DNA of 64,000 nucleotides from Geomicrobium sediminis (GTDB lineage Bacteria; Bacillota; Bacilli; Bacillales; Marinococcaceae), in assembly GCF_016908595.1 (NCBI RefSeq), contig NZ_JAFBEC010000015.1:1-64000 (forward strand), written 5' to 3'. Position numbers and translations under genes: made by a program. The notes beneath the pieces are model-generated. The model saw only the letters and a program-made list of their open reading frames with translations, was not told where the DNA came from and did not search any database. Shown here piece after piece: positions 1 through 6,979 of this stretch (its first letter is position 1; every line of letters starts with the position of its first letter).

Positions 1-20
1 TTTAATTCGCTTAACTTTCA

Positions 21-39
21 TTCAGTTTTCAAAGGGCAA
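21..39 (-). promoter_or_regulatory. boxA-like rRNA leader element
   Basis: On the minus strand the segment reads TTGCCCTTTGAAAACTGAA, which resembles the boxA antitermination element (core CTTTGAAAACTG) found in Bacillus rRNA leaders. It lies downstream of two tandem minus-strand promoters, so an rRNA operon is expected to begin just outside the window. B. subtilis also has an rRNA operon after pdaB. Confidence 0.7.
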
Positions 40-86
40 TTGTTTTGCTTGTTTTGCGTTGCTGTCGTTGTGACAGCGACTTTATT

Positions 87-116
87 ATCTTATCACTTTC
101 TGGCGTTTCGTGTCAA
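87..116 (-). promoter_or_regulatory. rRNA promoter P2 (SigA type)
   Basis: Minus strand: TTGACA (111-116), an 18-base spacer and TAAGAT (87-92). An A-rich palindromic tract directly upstream of the -35 looks like an UP element. A 6-bp inverted repeat follows at 61-77 in the leader. The arrangement matches the tandem promoters of Bacillus rRNA operons. Confidence 0.75.
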
Positions 117-171
117 CAACTTTTTTGAAAAGTTTTTTGTGACCGTTTCGCTTTTCTTAGCGACAAGGAAT

Positions 172-201
172 ATCTTACCATCAGGCTTAGCTCTTCGTCA
201 A
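172..201 (-). promoter_or_regulatory. rRNA promoter P1 (SigA type)
   Basis: Minus strand: TTGACG (196-201), an 18-base spacer and TAAGAT (172-177). The same A-rich palindrome, AACTTTTCAAAAAAAGTT, precedes the -35 as in the downstream copy. The two promoters therefore look like a duplicated cassette 85 bp apart. Confidence 0.75.
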
Positions 202-312
202 TAACTTTTTTTGAAAAGTTTTTGTGAGCTCTTTTTATTGTTGCTTTCCTGACTGTCGGATATTTAATTTATCATTATCCCCCATATTATGCAAGGGTTT
301 TTGAAGTTTTTT

Positions 313-525
313 TTAGAATTTCTTAGATTTATATCTTCTTATCTCTTCTTTTGTCGCCATACGCTGATACAACTCTTCAATAATCCTCCTCTTTTCCTCA
401 ATACTCTTTCCGATACCCCCTTCTGCTTTTGCTTGCTCCTCTTTCTTCCTTACTCGATGTAATTCTTCTTTTAACAAATCTCTTAACTCCATCTCTTCTA
501 TATCTGTAATTAATAAACCAATCAT
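313..525 (-). CDS. small charged protein of unknown function
   Basis: A 70-aa protein that I do not recognise. It is very rich in Glu, Lys and Arg and predicted to be almost wholly helical; I see no membrane segment or cysteines. The start is supported by a strong ribosome binding site, AAGGAGG, six bases before the ATG. It lies between the rRNA promoters and pdaB, divergent from pdaB. No terminator is visible before the rRNA promoters, so transcription may run into the rRNA leader. Confidence 0.65.
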   Translation of the reverse strand: MIGLLITDIEEMELRDLLKEELHRVRKKEEQAKAEGGIGKSIEEKRRIIEELYQRMATKEEIRRYKSKKF

Positions 526-608
526 CTGGCGCCTCCTTTTTAGTTATATCTTGTCCGCTTTCTCATATAGATAACCTAAGGAATGCTTTGTACAAGGAGG
601 GGTTGTCA

Positions 609-1364
609 ATGGCTCAGTTTTACGTCGTTAATCGTCGGGGAGGGAAAAAGTATTTATTTATCGCAATGGTTGCGTTTTGTACCGCTTGTATTCTTCTAAT
701 GGATCGACCATTCTTAGCCGTATTCTCAGGTCAAGATGGTTCAGTTGCATTCTCTAGTGCTGATATTGATGATGAGAAAACAAGTTTGACGTTTAATGTA
801 AGTTGGGGGGAAGCGAATGTTGAACCGATCTTAGATATACTTGAAGATAAAAATGTAGATGCTACGTTCTTCGTGTCTGGTGTCTGGTCGGAGCGCCATT
901 TAGAAACACTTCAGCGAATGATTGATGACGGACATGAGGTCGGGAACTACGGCTACCGATTCAAGCCTTACCCTGACCAAGAAATTGAGGAGATGCGTAG
1001 AGATATGTTGCAAGGACACGAAAGCATAAAAGATGCGATTGGTGAAGCACCTGTGTTCTTCCGACCTCCTGCAGGTATTTTTAATCAAGACGTTCTCGAT
1101 GCAGCTGAAAACCTCGGTTATTCTGTCATTCACTGGGCTACTGACGGGAAAGACTGGCAAAACCCTGGTGTCGATGAAATCTTAGCAAACATCCAAGAAG
1201 TACTATCGCCCGGTGACGTTATTATGCTTGATGCATCTGACTCAGCGAAACAAACCGTAGAAGCCTTGCCACTTATTATTGATGAATTGCAAGATGCGAA
1301 TTACGAATTCGTATCACTTGAAATGTTAATTAGTGGGGCAGAGGCGAGTTACGAAGAAATGTAA
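609..1364 (+). CDS. pdaB: PdaB-like polysaccharide deacetylase family protein (sporulation)
   Basis: A 251-aa NodB-fold protein with one N-terminal membrane anchor (about residues 15-40) and an extracytoplasmic domain. PdaB is needed for spore stability late in sporulation. The start is the ATG after AAGGAGGGG (594-602); an in-frame TTG at 588 lies upstream of that site and is less likely. Fold motifs remain (TFFVSG, FFRPPAG, HASDSAKQ-like tail), but the catalytic Asp of the usual TFDDG motif is Asn63 and the usual LxH His is Asp208. His109 of the HExGN motif is kept. Enzyme activity is therefore doubtful. Identity rests on the tail motif, the anchor and the position next to kbaA, gerD and the rRNA operon. 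Confidence 0.9.
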   Translation: MAQFYVVNRRGGKKYLFIAMVAFCTACILLMDRPFLAVFSGQDGSVAFSSADIDDEKTSLTFNVSWGEANVEPILDILEDKNVDATFFVSGVWSERHLETLQRMIDDGHEVGNYGYRFKPYPDQEIEEMRRDMLQGHESIKDAIGEAPVFFRPPAGIFNQDVLDAAENLGYSVIHWATDGKDWQNPGVDEILANIQEVLSPGDVIMLDASDSAKQTVEALPLIIDELQDANYEFVSLEMLISGAEASYEEM

Positions 1365-1375
1365 TTTGTAAGCAG

Positions 1376-1403
1376 AAGAGCAGTTCACATAAGAACTGCT
1401 CTT
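1376..1403. terminator. hairpin between convergent pdaB and monooxygenase genes
   Basis: An 11-bp perfect stem, AAGAGCAGTTC paired with GAACTGCTCTT, with a 6-base loop, lies between the two converging genes and overlaps the monooxygenase stop codon. T-runs are poor on both sides, so it is a weak or bidirectional terminator. Confidence 0.6.
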
Positions 1404-2688
1404 AAAATTGTTGAAAAGGGCTGCTACGATCGGTCTTATACGAATGTTGCTCGGTGATTGACTGAATAATTTCCAAGTTTCGAGTAACCGATAGCGCTAA
1501 GTTCGTTGCACTCGTGCCATGCGAATGCTCTAAGTTCGTCAACATGTATAGGTTCGAGTTAACATTTCGCTCAGATTTAAAAACTAAACGATAATCCCTT
1601 GTTACTTTATGCAACCCTTCCGCTTCATAGACAAGCTCATCACTCATGCTTTCAAGGAACGTTGGAATATTCGGTTTGTAACCTGTCGCAAAAACTACAG
1701 CCTTTGCATGCACATTCCATTCTTCTTCGGTTTGTCCATGTTTACAATACAAGTTGTAGCCACCTTCGTCCTCTTTTGCTTCTACAATTTCAGTAGAGGA
1801 CTGAATGGTAACTGGAATATCATTGATTGATGTTCGATGGTACAGTAGCTCATAAATATTATGCAACGTTTTCCCTTCTACGCCATTCCGCAGATTACTT
1901 AATGATTCAAGTGTTTTTTGCCGTTGCTCAAATGGCAACTGATGAAAATGATCCACATAGTCTGGTGTGAATTGTTCTTGACCGAGCTTACTTTCTTCTA
2001 ATTGAAAGAATCCTGGAGAACGTGTATACCAGCTTAACTCGTAGCTGTTTTCTTTTTGTGATTCGAGTAAGTCATAAAAAACTTCTGCCGCGCTTTGCCC
2101 CGAACCGACTACAACAATCGAATCATTCTCTTTAACACGATCTGCATGAAACGTATACGAACTTGAATGGATCAATGATTGATCTTTATTATCTTCAATA
2201 CCAGGAGGTAACATCGGCTCACTGCCCGTCCCGACTATAACGTGTTTACTTGTGACGTAATTTACCGAACCTGTATCCATCGTTACGATTCCACACATGA
2301 AATAATCTTCGTGAGGAATGACCTCAATAACCCTTTTGTTAAAATGTAAATTTTCTAATTGATCTACTACCCAACGACAATACGCTTCGTACTCTTTACG
2401 AGGAATGTTCCACTCTTTAAAAAAATAAAACGGAAACACACGATTTGTTTCATGAACATAATTCAAAAATGTATACGCGCTCTTCGGATTTGCCAAAGTA
2501 ATAAGATCGGCAAGAAAAGAAATTTGTAAGTCCGTTCGATCGATCAACATTCCTGGATGCCATCTAAATTCCGGACTCTCATCAAAAAAAGCGACGTTTA
2601 AATCGGTCCCCTCTTCACATAAAGCTGCTAAACTTAGGTTGAACGGTCCAATGCCCACACCTAAAACATCATAGTCGATTGTTTTCAT
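1402..2688 (-). CDS. lysine/ornithine N-monooxygenase (IucD/SidA family)
   Basis: A 428-aa flavoprotein of the family that hydroxylates the side-chain amine of lysine or ornithine with FAD, NADPH and O2, usually the first step of hydroxamate siderophore synthesis. Seen in the sequence: N-terminal FAD motif GVGIGPFNLSLAAL, NADPH motif VVVGSGQSAAEV near the middle, and the family signature ATGYKPNIP near residue 340. The ATG follows GGGGAG at 8 bases. A strong terminator separates it from kbaA, so it is a separate transcript. No acyltransferase or NIS synthetase lies beside it, which is unusual. Substrate (Lys or Orn) cannot be told from this sequence alone. It is not at this place in B. subtilis, so it was probably inserted here. 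Confidence 0.85.
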   Translation of the reverse strand: MKTIDYDVLGVGIGPFNLSLAALCEEGTDLNVAFFDESPEFRWHPGMLIDRTDLQISFLADLITLANPKSAYTFLNYVHETNRVFPFYFFKEWNIPRKEYEAYCRWVVDQLENLHFNKRVIEVIPHEDYFMCGIVTMDTGSVNYVTSKHVIVGTGSEPMLPPGIEDNKDQSLIHSSSYTFHADRVKENDSIVVVGSGQSAAEVFYDLLESQKENSYELSWYTRSPGFFQLEESKLGQEQFTPDYVDHFHQLPFEQRQKTLESLSNLRNGVEGKTLHNIYELLYHRTSINDIPVTIQSSTEIVEAKEDEGGYNLYCKHGQTEEEWNVHAKAVVFATGYKPNIPTFLESMSDELVYEAEGLHKVTRDYRLVFKSERNVNSNLYMLTNLEHSHGTSATNLALSVTRNLEIIQSITEQHSYKTDRSSPFQQF

Positions 2689-2748
2689 TTCAATAACTCC
2701 CCTTTTAACGTTCCCTTATCCATACCCGTTTCCCTTAAAAATACGCAT

Positions 2749-2773
2749 AAAAAAACACGAGCGTCTGCTCGTG
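2749..2773 (-). terminator. rho-independent terminator of kbaA
   Basis: Minus strand: a 7-bp stem CACGAGC/GCTCGTG with a 4-base loop, followed by seven T (2749-2755). It lies directly after the kbaA stop codon. Confidence 0.9.
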
Positions 2774-2779
2774 TCGTAC

Positions 2780-3376
2780 TTATTTCTTTGAACGTTGAAT
2801 ACGATGTAGCGCAATTAATTGATACGTATTCGCAAATAACAATGGCGCAAGATAAATCCAAAGCCATTCGCTATCGTTGACTTGTTGAACCGTTAACGCA
2901 GGTACCCACTCAATTGTCGTAATGACAAACATAAAGAACGTTGCTGGAATAAATGCTGTATAATTCGTTTCTTTCATCTTCCAATAGGCAATCAGTAACG
3001 CGTATATAAGCAACAATGTCGGCGTTAATAAATAGGCAGTCCAAGGTTCACCATCTGCATAAGCAATATAACGCAAATAGACAAGATCAAAAAATACAAA
3101 TGCAATTAAAAGAACTTGAACCAAATTCCAAAGCTTTGCGGTTTTAAATAGCGATAACGCAAAGCGATGCAAGATTAAGTAAGCAAAGTAACCCATTTGT
3201 GCAACAATGCTAATGGCAGCTCCAATTCCAAGCATCCATATCGTTCCCCAGAAGAAATTCCAGAACCCTTCACCCTGGAAAGCATCCCATCTTAAAGGTA
3301 TACCGACAATGGCACCGCCAACTGCACCGACTATCATTGTCGTGAAGAATAAAAACACAACTTTTCTAGTATTCAC
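2780..3376 (-). CDS. kbaA: KinB-signalling pathway activation protein KbaA
   Basis: A 198-aa integral membrane protein with about six hydrophobic segments. KbaA supports activation of the sensor kinase KinB, which feeds the sporulation phosphorelay. I chose the GTG at 3376 (Met-Asn-Thr-Arg-Lys...), preceded by AAGGGATG at good spacing, because the protein then begins just before its first membrane segment. An upstream in-frame start at 3433 would add 19 polar residues. It is divergent from gerD and next to salA/cwlD, as in B. subtilis. Confidence 0.88.
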   Translation of the reverse strand: MNTRKVVFLFFTTMIVGAVGGAIVGIPLRWDAFQGEGFWNFFWGTIWMLGIGAAISIVAQMGYFAYLILHRFALSLFKTAKLWNLVQVLLIAFVFFDLVYLRYIAYADGEPWTAYLLTPTLLLIYALLIAYWKMKETNYTAFIPATFFMFVITTIEWVPALTVQQVNDSEWLWIYLAPLLFANTYQLIALHRIQRSKK

Positions 3377-3457
3377 ACGATCATCCCTTAGTACAGATTC
3401 ACACCCTTTTAATTCTAACAAGCCCATTGACAAAAAGCCAGTTCACCTTAAAAGCGT

Positions 3458-3487
3458 TGCATATTTTGTCACCATTTGCACAAAGTA
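3458..3487 (+). promoter_or_regulatory. candidate SigG promoter of gerD
   Basis: TGCATA (3458-3463), a 17-base spacer and CAAAGTA (3481-3487), resembling the forespore SigG consensus TGAATA-N17/18-CATnnTA. gerD is a forespore gene in B. subtilis. The match is imperfect. Confidence 0.4.
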
Positions 3488-3514
3488 AGCGAAAAGCAAA
3501 AGGGGGATCTGTTG

Positions 3515-4126
3515 TTGCAGAAGCACTTATCTATACTCATTGTATTTACGATGGCACTTCTTCTCACAGGATGTGCAGCTTATCAAGGCGAAGCACAAGC
3601 TGATTATGATGAAACGAAACGAATGGTCGCTGATGTCATTAAAACCGAAGAAGGAAAACAAGCATTGCGAGAGGTTCTTACAGAAGAAGAATTCCAAACT
3701 TCACTCGTCATGGAACAGTCGTTCGTCCAAGATACGATCCACGATACCTTGACATCTGAAGAAGGAAAAGCTTTTTGGGGGCAACTCATTGATGATCCTA
3801 AGTTTGGCGTTAAAGTGGCCGACAGCATGCAAACGAAAAATGAGGAAGTGTTAAAACGCCTCATGAAAGATCCTGATTACCAAACGATGATGATGGAAGT
3901 TATGCACGACCCAGAAATGGAACAAGCAACGCTTGAACTCATGAAAAGCAAAGAATTTAGAGAACAAATCATGACCGTTATTGAAGAATCCATGCAAAAC
4001 CCACGCTTCCAAGCTTCTTTACAAAAAATCGCAAGTGAAAGCGGGGGTAGCTCTGAATCTGAAGAAGGCAACGATCGTGAGTCAAGCTCAGAAGATGAAA
4101 ATTCTAATGAAAGTGAAGAAGAGTAA
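3515..4126 (+). CDS. gerD: spore germination lipoprotein GerD
   Basis: About 203 aa. A signal peptide with lipobox LTGC near residue 20 predicts lipidation and anchoring to the inner spore membrane, where GerD clusters nutrient germinant receptors. The body is alpha-helical and rich in Glu, Met and Lys; the tail is a Ser/Glu-rich, disordered, acidic stretch typical of GerD. The start is one of two adjacent TTG codons (3512 or 3515) after AAGGGGG; 3515 gives 8-base spacing. The gene is convergent with salA and shares its terminator. Confidence 0.92.
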   Translation: MQKHLSILIVFTMALLLTGCAAYQGEAQADYDETKRMVADVIKTEEGKQALREVLTEEEFQTSLVMEQSFVQDTIHDTLTSEEGKAFWGQLIDDPKFGVKVADSMQTKNEEVLKRLMKDPDYQTMMMEVMHDPEMEQATLELMKSKEFREQIMTVIEESMQNPRFQASLQKIASESGGSSESEEGNDRESSSEDENSNESEEE

Positions 4127-4153
4127 AGCCCTTAGACTTTACTCTTCTTTATT
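4117..4153. terminator. bidirectional terminator between gerD and salA
   Basis: A 12-bp perfect stem, AGAAGAGTAAAG paired with CTTTACTCTTCT, with an 8-base loop and a T-rich tail on the plus side. The gerD stop codon lies inside the stem and the salA stop follows. Confidence 0.9.
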
Positions 4154-5208
4154 TATTGAGATTCCTTCTTATCAATCACTCGACGAGCAATCTCTCCATA
4201 AATTTCGCCAATTGGGTGATCTGCTGCATAAACTGACGGCGCAAAATCATTCTCGTCAATATCTGGTTGACCGAGTGGCACTTGTCCAATAACGTTTGTC
4301 TTTAATTCTTCAGCTAGACGTTCACCACCGCCTTGACCAAATACATATTCTTTCTCTCCTGTAGCTTGGCTTTGGAAGTAAGCCATGTTCTCTACAACGC
4401 CGAGAATTCGATGGTTACTCTTAATCGCCATTGCGCCAGCACGTGCAGCTACAAAAGCAGCTGTTGCATGTGGTGTTGTTACAATAATTTCATCTGATTC
4501 AGGAAGCATCGTGTGAACATCTAAGGCAACGTCACCTGTTCCTGGTGGCAAGTCTAGAATTAGATAATCTAAGTCTCCCCACGTAACTTCTTTAAAGAAG
4601 TTCGTAAGCATCTTTCCAAGCATTGGTCCTCTCCAAATAACAGGAGCATTATCCTCTACAAAGAAGCCCATTGAAATGACCTTTACGCCGTAGCGCTCAA
4701 CAGGATGGATTTTGTCACCTTCAACGGTAGGACGATGTTCAATCCCCATCATATCCGGAACACTAAATCCATAAATATCTGCGTCAACGATTCCGACTTT
4801 TTTACCTTCTCGTGCAAGCGATACAGCAAGGTTAACGGATACTGTTGATTTCCCGACGCCACCTTTTCCACTTGCAACGGCAATAAATTTAACTTTGTTA
4901 TCCGGATCTAGAAGACCGGCACTTTTTGCTTCTTGTTCTGGGTCACGATGTTGTTCAATCTCTTCATCAGTCAATTGCTCAAAACGTAAGCCAACACTGT
5001 CCGCTCCTAGCTTCTTAACAATGGCAACGATGTCTTGCTGAACCTTCATCTGACCGCCTGTACCTGTTTGGGCTAAGGCAATTTTCAAACTTACGTTTTC
5101 GCCCTTAATCTTTACTTCTCGTATTCCGCCCGTTTCGAGAATACTTTTATTCAAATCCGGATCTTGGATTGGTTTAAGTACTTCAATGATTTCTTTTTCG
5201 TTTAACAA
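4153..5208 (-). CDS. salA: Mrp/SalA family P-loop ATPase
   Basis: About 351 aa. An N-terminal MIP18 (DUF59)-like domain of roughly 90 residues is followed by a Mrp/NBP35-type ATPase with deviant Walker A GKGGVGKST and DADIYG. Proteins of this family load or carry Fe-S clusters; SalA of B. subtilis is also a regulator (repressor of scoC). The C-terminal CxxC found in many Mrp proteins is absent, as expected for the SalA type. The start is a TTG with AAGGTG six bases upstream; a GTG at 5217 is the alternative. Confidence 0.9.
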   Translation of the reverse strand: MLNEKEIIEVLKPIQDPDLNKSILETGGIREVKIKGENVSLKIALAQTGTGGQMKVQQDIVAIVKKLGADSVGLRFEQLTDEEIEQHRDPEQEAKSAGLLDPDNKVKFIAVASGKGGVGKSTVSVNLAVSLAREGKKVGIVDADIYGFSVPDMMGIEHRPTVEGDKIHPVERYGVKVISMGFFVEDNAPVIWRGPMLGKMLTNFFKEVTWGDLDYLILDLPPGTGDVALDVHTMLPESDEIIVTTPHATAAFVAARAGAMAIKSNHRILGVVENMAYFQSQATGEKEYVFGQGGGERLAEELKTNVIGQVPLGQPDIDENDFAPSVYAADHPIGEIYGEIARRVIDKKESQ

Positions 5209-5269
5209 CCCTGACACCTTCCCTTCAAGTGTATACCGACACTATTGTATCATACCTGAAAGGTTGGTT

Positions 5270-6001
5270 TTAGTTTCCTGCCTCATTCTCTTCTGCTAAT
5301 TCTGGAACTTTATACCGTAGCATTCCTTGATAAATACTCGCCGCTACTTTGTCCTGATATTCTTCAGTGCCAAGATCAGCCGCTTCTTGGACGTTCGATA
5401 AAAAACCTACTTCAACAAGAACTCCAGGAATTTCAGCACGGTCCACTAAAAATATATTATGAATCGGCAAAGCAGAACGATTCGTATTCTCTAATTGCCG
5501 AACCATTTCACCTTGAACACTTTCTGCCATAAGCTTACTTTCTTCAAATGTACGGTTATAGAACGTTTGCGCTCCTCGCCATTTTGAAGATGGCGTTGCA
5601 TTTAGATGGAGTGAAACGTAGTAATCCGCATTCGACGAGTTAATGATTTCTATTCGTTTTTTCAAATCTTCAGTTTTTCGATTTGAGAAACCTCTCGTAC
5701 TTTCATTGGCAAGATCAGAGTCACCTTCTCTCGTCATATATACGAGCGCCCCAGAAGCTTGTAAGTAATCCCTTAATTTCAAAGAAATATCGAGTGCTAC
5801 ATCTTTTTCTAACGTACCGCTCTTCGCCACCGAACCTCCATCAACACCACCGTGACCTGCGTCTAAAATAATGACATTTCCACTTAAAGGCATTTCAAGC
5901 GTTGATGTATCTTCGTTAGAAAAAAGGGCATACATACTGTAAGCCATCAACCCTGCAAAAAGTATGACTAACACCCAAGCAAACTTCATTCGTTTTTTCA
6001 T
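5270..6001 (-). CDS. cwlD: spore cortex N-acetylmuramoyl-L-alanine amidase CwlD
   Basis: A 243-aa Amidase_3 enzyme with one N-terminal membrane segment (about residues 8-27). CwlD removes peptides from cortex muramic acid so that muramic-delta-lactam can form, a mark needed by germination hydrolases. Zinc ligands are visible: His50 (DAGHGG), Glu65 (TLEKD) and the SLHLN His; the catalytic Glu is in VEVGFLSN. The ATG is chosen over an upstream TTG because AAAGGA lies 9 bases before it. It follows ybaK in one transcript. Confidence 0.95.
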   Translation of the reverse strand: MKKRMKFAWVLVILFAGLMAYSMYALFSNEDTSTLEMPLSGNVIILDAGHGGVDGGSVAKSGTLEKDVALDISLKLRDYLQASGALVYMTREGDSDLANESTRGFSNRKTEDLKKRIEIINSSNADYYVSLHLNATPSSKWRGAQTFYNRTFEESKLMAESVQGEMVRQLENTNRSALPIHNIFLVDRAEIPGVLVEVGFLSNVQEAADLGTEEYQDKVAASIYQGMLRYKVPELAEENEAGN

Positions 6002-6067
6002 GTTCAAACATCCTTTACGAAGGGATAGTTCAATGTATGCAAAAGGAGACAGGCATATGCCTATCCC

Positions 6068-6490
6068 CTAAGCCTTAACTCTCCCCCGATGAAAACCTGT
6101 TTGAAAGCCGAGATTCCACCAATACGAAACGTAAAGCGAAGCGCCTTCGAGTACCTTTCTAGAGTCGACGGAATCATCTTGAATCCAGTCAGAGATAAAC
6201 AAGTTTAGCTCTGTAATTCTTGACTCTAGATGATTAGGGTCTGCTTGTTTTTTCTTTGTTTTCGCTTCACTGATACCAGCTTTTGCAGCATATAAAAACG
6301 TTTCAATCGCAACATCCATACACACTTCTTCTAAAAAGGATTGGCGAAAACGGAACTTCTCGTTAATTGGGACGAGAAACTGTTCCGAAGCACGAACGAG
6401 ATCATCCATGCTAAGTGTATGAAGCAACGATTTCTCGATCTCCCATTCCCTAGCTCGCTTTTCTTTTTGAAACGATACAACAGCTCCCAT
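6068..6490 (-). CDS. ybaK: YbaK family protein (DUF2521)
   Basis: A 140-aa soluble protein of unknown function. It matches the B. subtilis YbaK pattern by its MxxVxSFxxxKR...E start, its length and its position before cwlD. The ATG follows GAGGGGGGAG; an upstream in-frame start at 6505 would overlap that site. A CATACTA box (minus strand, 6510-6516) just upstream resembles a sporulation sigma -10, fitting co-expression with cwlD, but no convincing -35 was found. Confidence 0.85.
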   Translation of the reverse strand: MGAVVSFQKEKRAREWEIEKSLLHTLSMDDLVRASEQFLVPINEKFRFRQSFLEEVCMDVAIETFLYAAKAGISEAKTKKKQADPNHLESRITELNLFISDWIQDDSVDSRKVLEGASLYVSYWWNLGFQTGFHRGRVKA

Positions 6491-6558
6491 TTGCTCCCCC
6501 CTCACTAATTAGTATGAGAAGATCGCTTTAATTCATAACTGGGAATGCCATTAGGAAA

Positions 6559-6574
6559 TGTTTCACGGGAAACA
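6559..6574. promoter_or_regulatory. parS-like ParB/Spo0J binding site
   Basis: The 16-mer TGTTTCACGGGAAACA differs at one base from the bacterial parS consensus TGTTTCACGTGAAACA. It lies in a gene-free gap, in the origin-proximal part of the chromosome expected from the adjacent rRNA and ribosomal genes. Confidence 0.75.
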
Positions 6575-6596
6575 TTTGAGCGGTATAATCTATTCT

Positions 6597-6677
6597 TTAC
6601 AAGGTCATGATATCAAACCAAAACAATATAAATGAGACAATTAACGCCACAAAAAACGGCGCACTAAACAGCAGCAA
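6597..6677 (-). CDS. possible 26-aa membrane peptide
   Basis: A short frame with a TTG start and GGGGAA 5 bases upstream, encoding one hydrophobic helix (LLLFSAPFFVALIVSFILFW) ending at a TAA. The open frame extends further upstream without a normal start codon. Strong hydrophobic bias suggests it may be real, but there is no homology that I recognise. Confidence 0.3.
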   Translation of the reverse strand: MLLFSAPFFVALIVSFILFWFDIMTL

Positions 6678-6813
6678 ACTCTTTCCCCATTTCGTCCTTC
6701 AATCCTTCTCTTGATTAGTTTCTAAATTCTCTACATGAACTGGTGAAGGTATTCGATCGAATCACAAACCCTCAAATTATTAGTGCGGCTAAAGCTGTTA
6801 TGACAGCTAAGTT

Positions 6814-6897
6814 TTAAAAAAGGCTCATACTTTGCCCAACAAATGAAGCAAAGCCGTAAATGACAACCATACATGTTCCAACAATCATCGCAATCAT
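6814..6897 (-). CDS. possible 27-aa membrane peptide
   Basis: An ATG frame preceded by AAGGAGG (11 bases away, long spacing) encoding a single hydrophobic segment, MIAMIVGTCMVVIYGFASF. A 6-bp hairpin (AGCTGT/ACAGCT) follows the stop. It lies between ligD and ybaK with a second tiny hydrophobic frame. The rest of the 6491-6979 gap shows only the parS-like site. Confidence 0.35.
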   Translation of the reverse strand: MIAMIVGTCMVVIYGFASFVGQSMSLF

Positions 6898-6979
6898 GAA
6901 CTGAGCACCCTCCTTGTTTTTTTACTATTCCCTTACTTCCACTAAACAAAGACAGTAAAAATGTGAGGGAAGGCTAGAC

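Noticed and set aside
1-312. Possible tRNA or rRNA gene at the left edge
   Set aside because: Only promoters and a boxA-like leader are visible; no 16S sequence starts within the window.
6731-6949. 72-codon minus-strand frame, Cys-rich
   Set aside because: No ribosome site and composition unlike the genome's proteins; the smaller hydrophobic frame inside the same region is more convincing.
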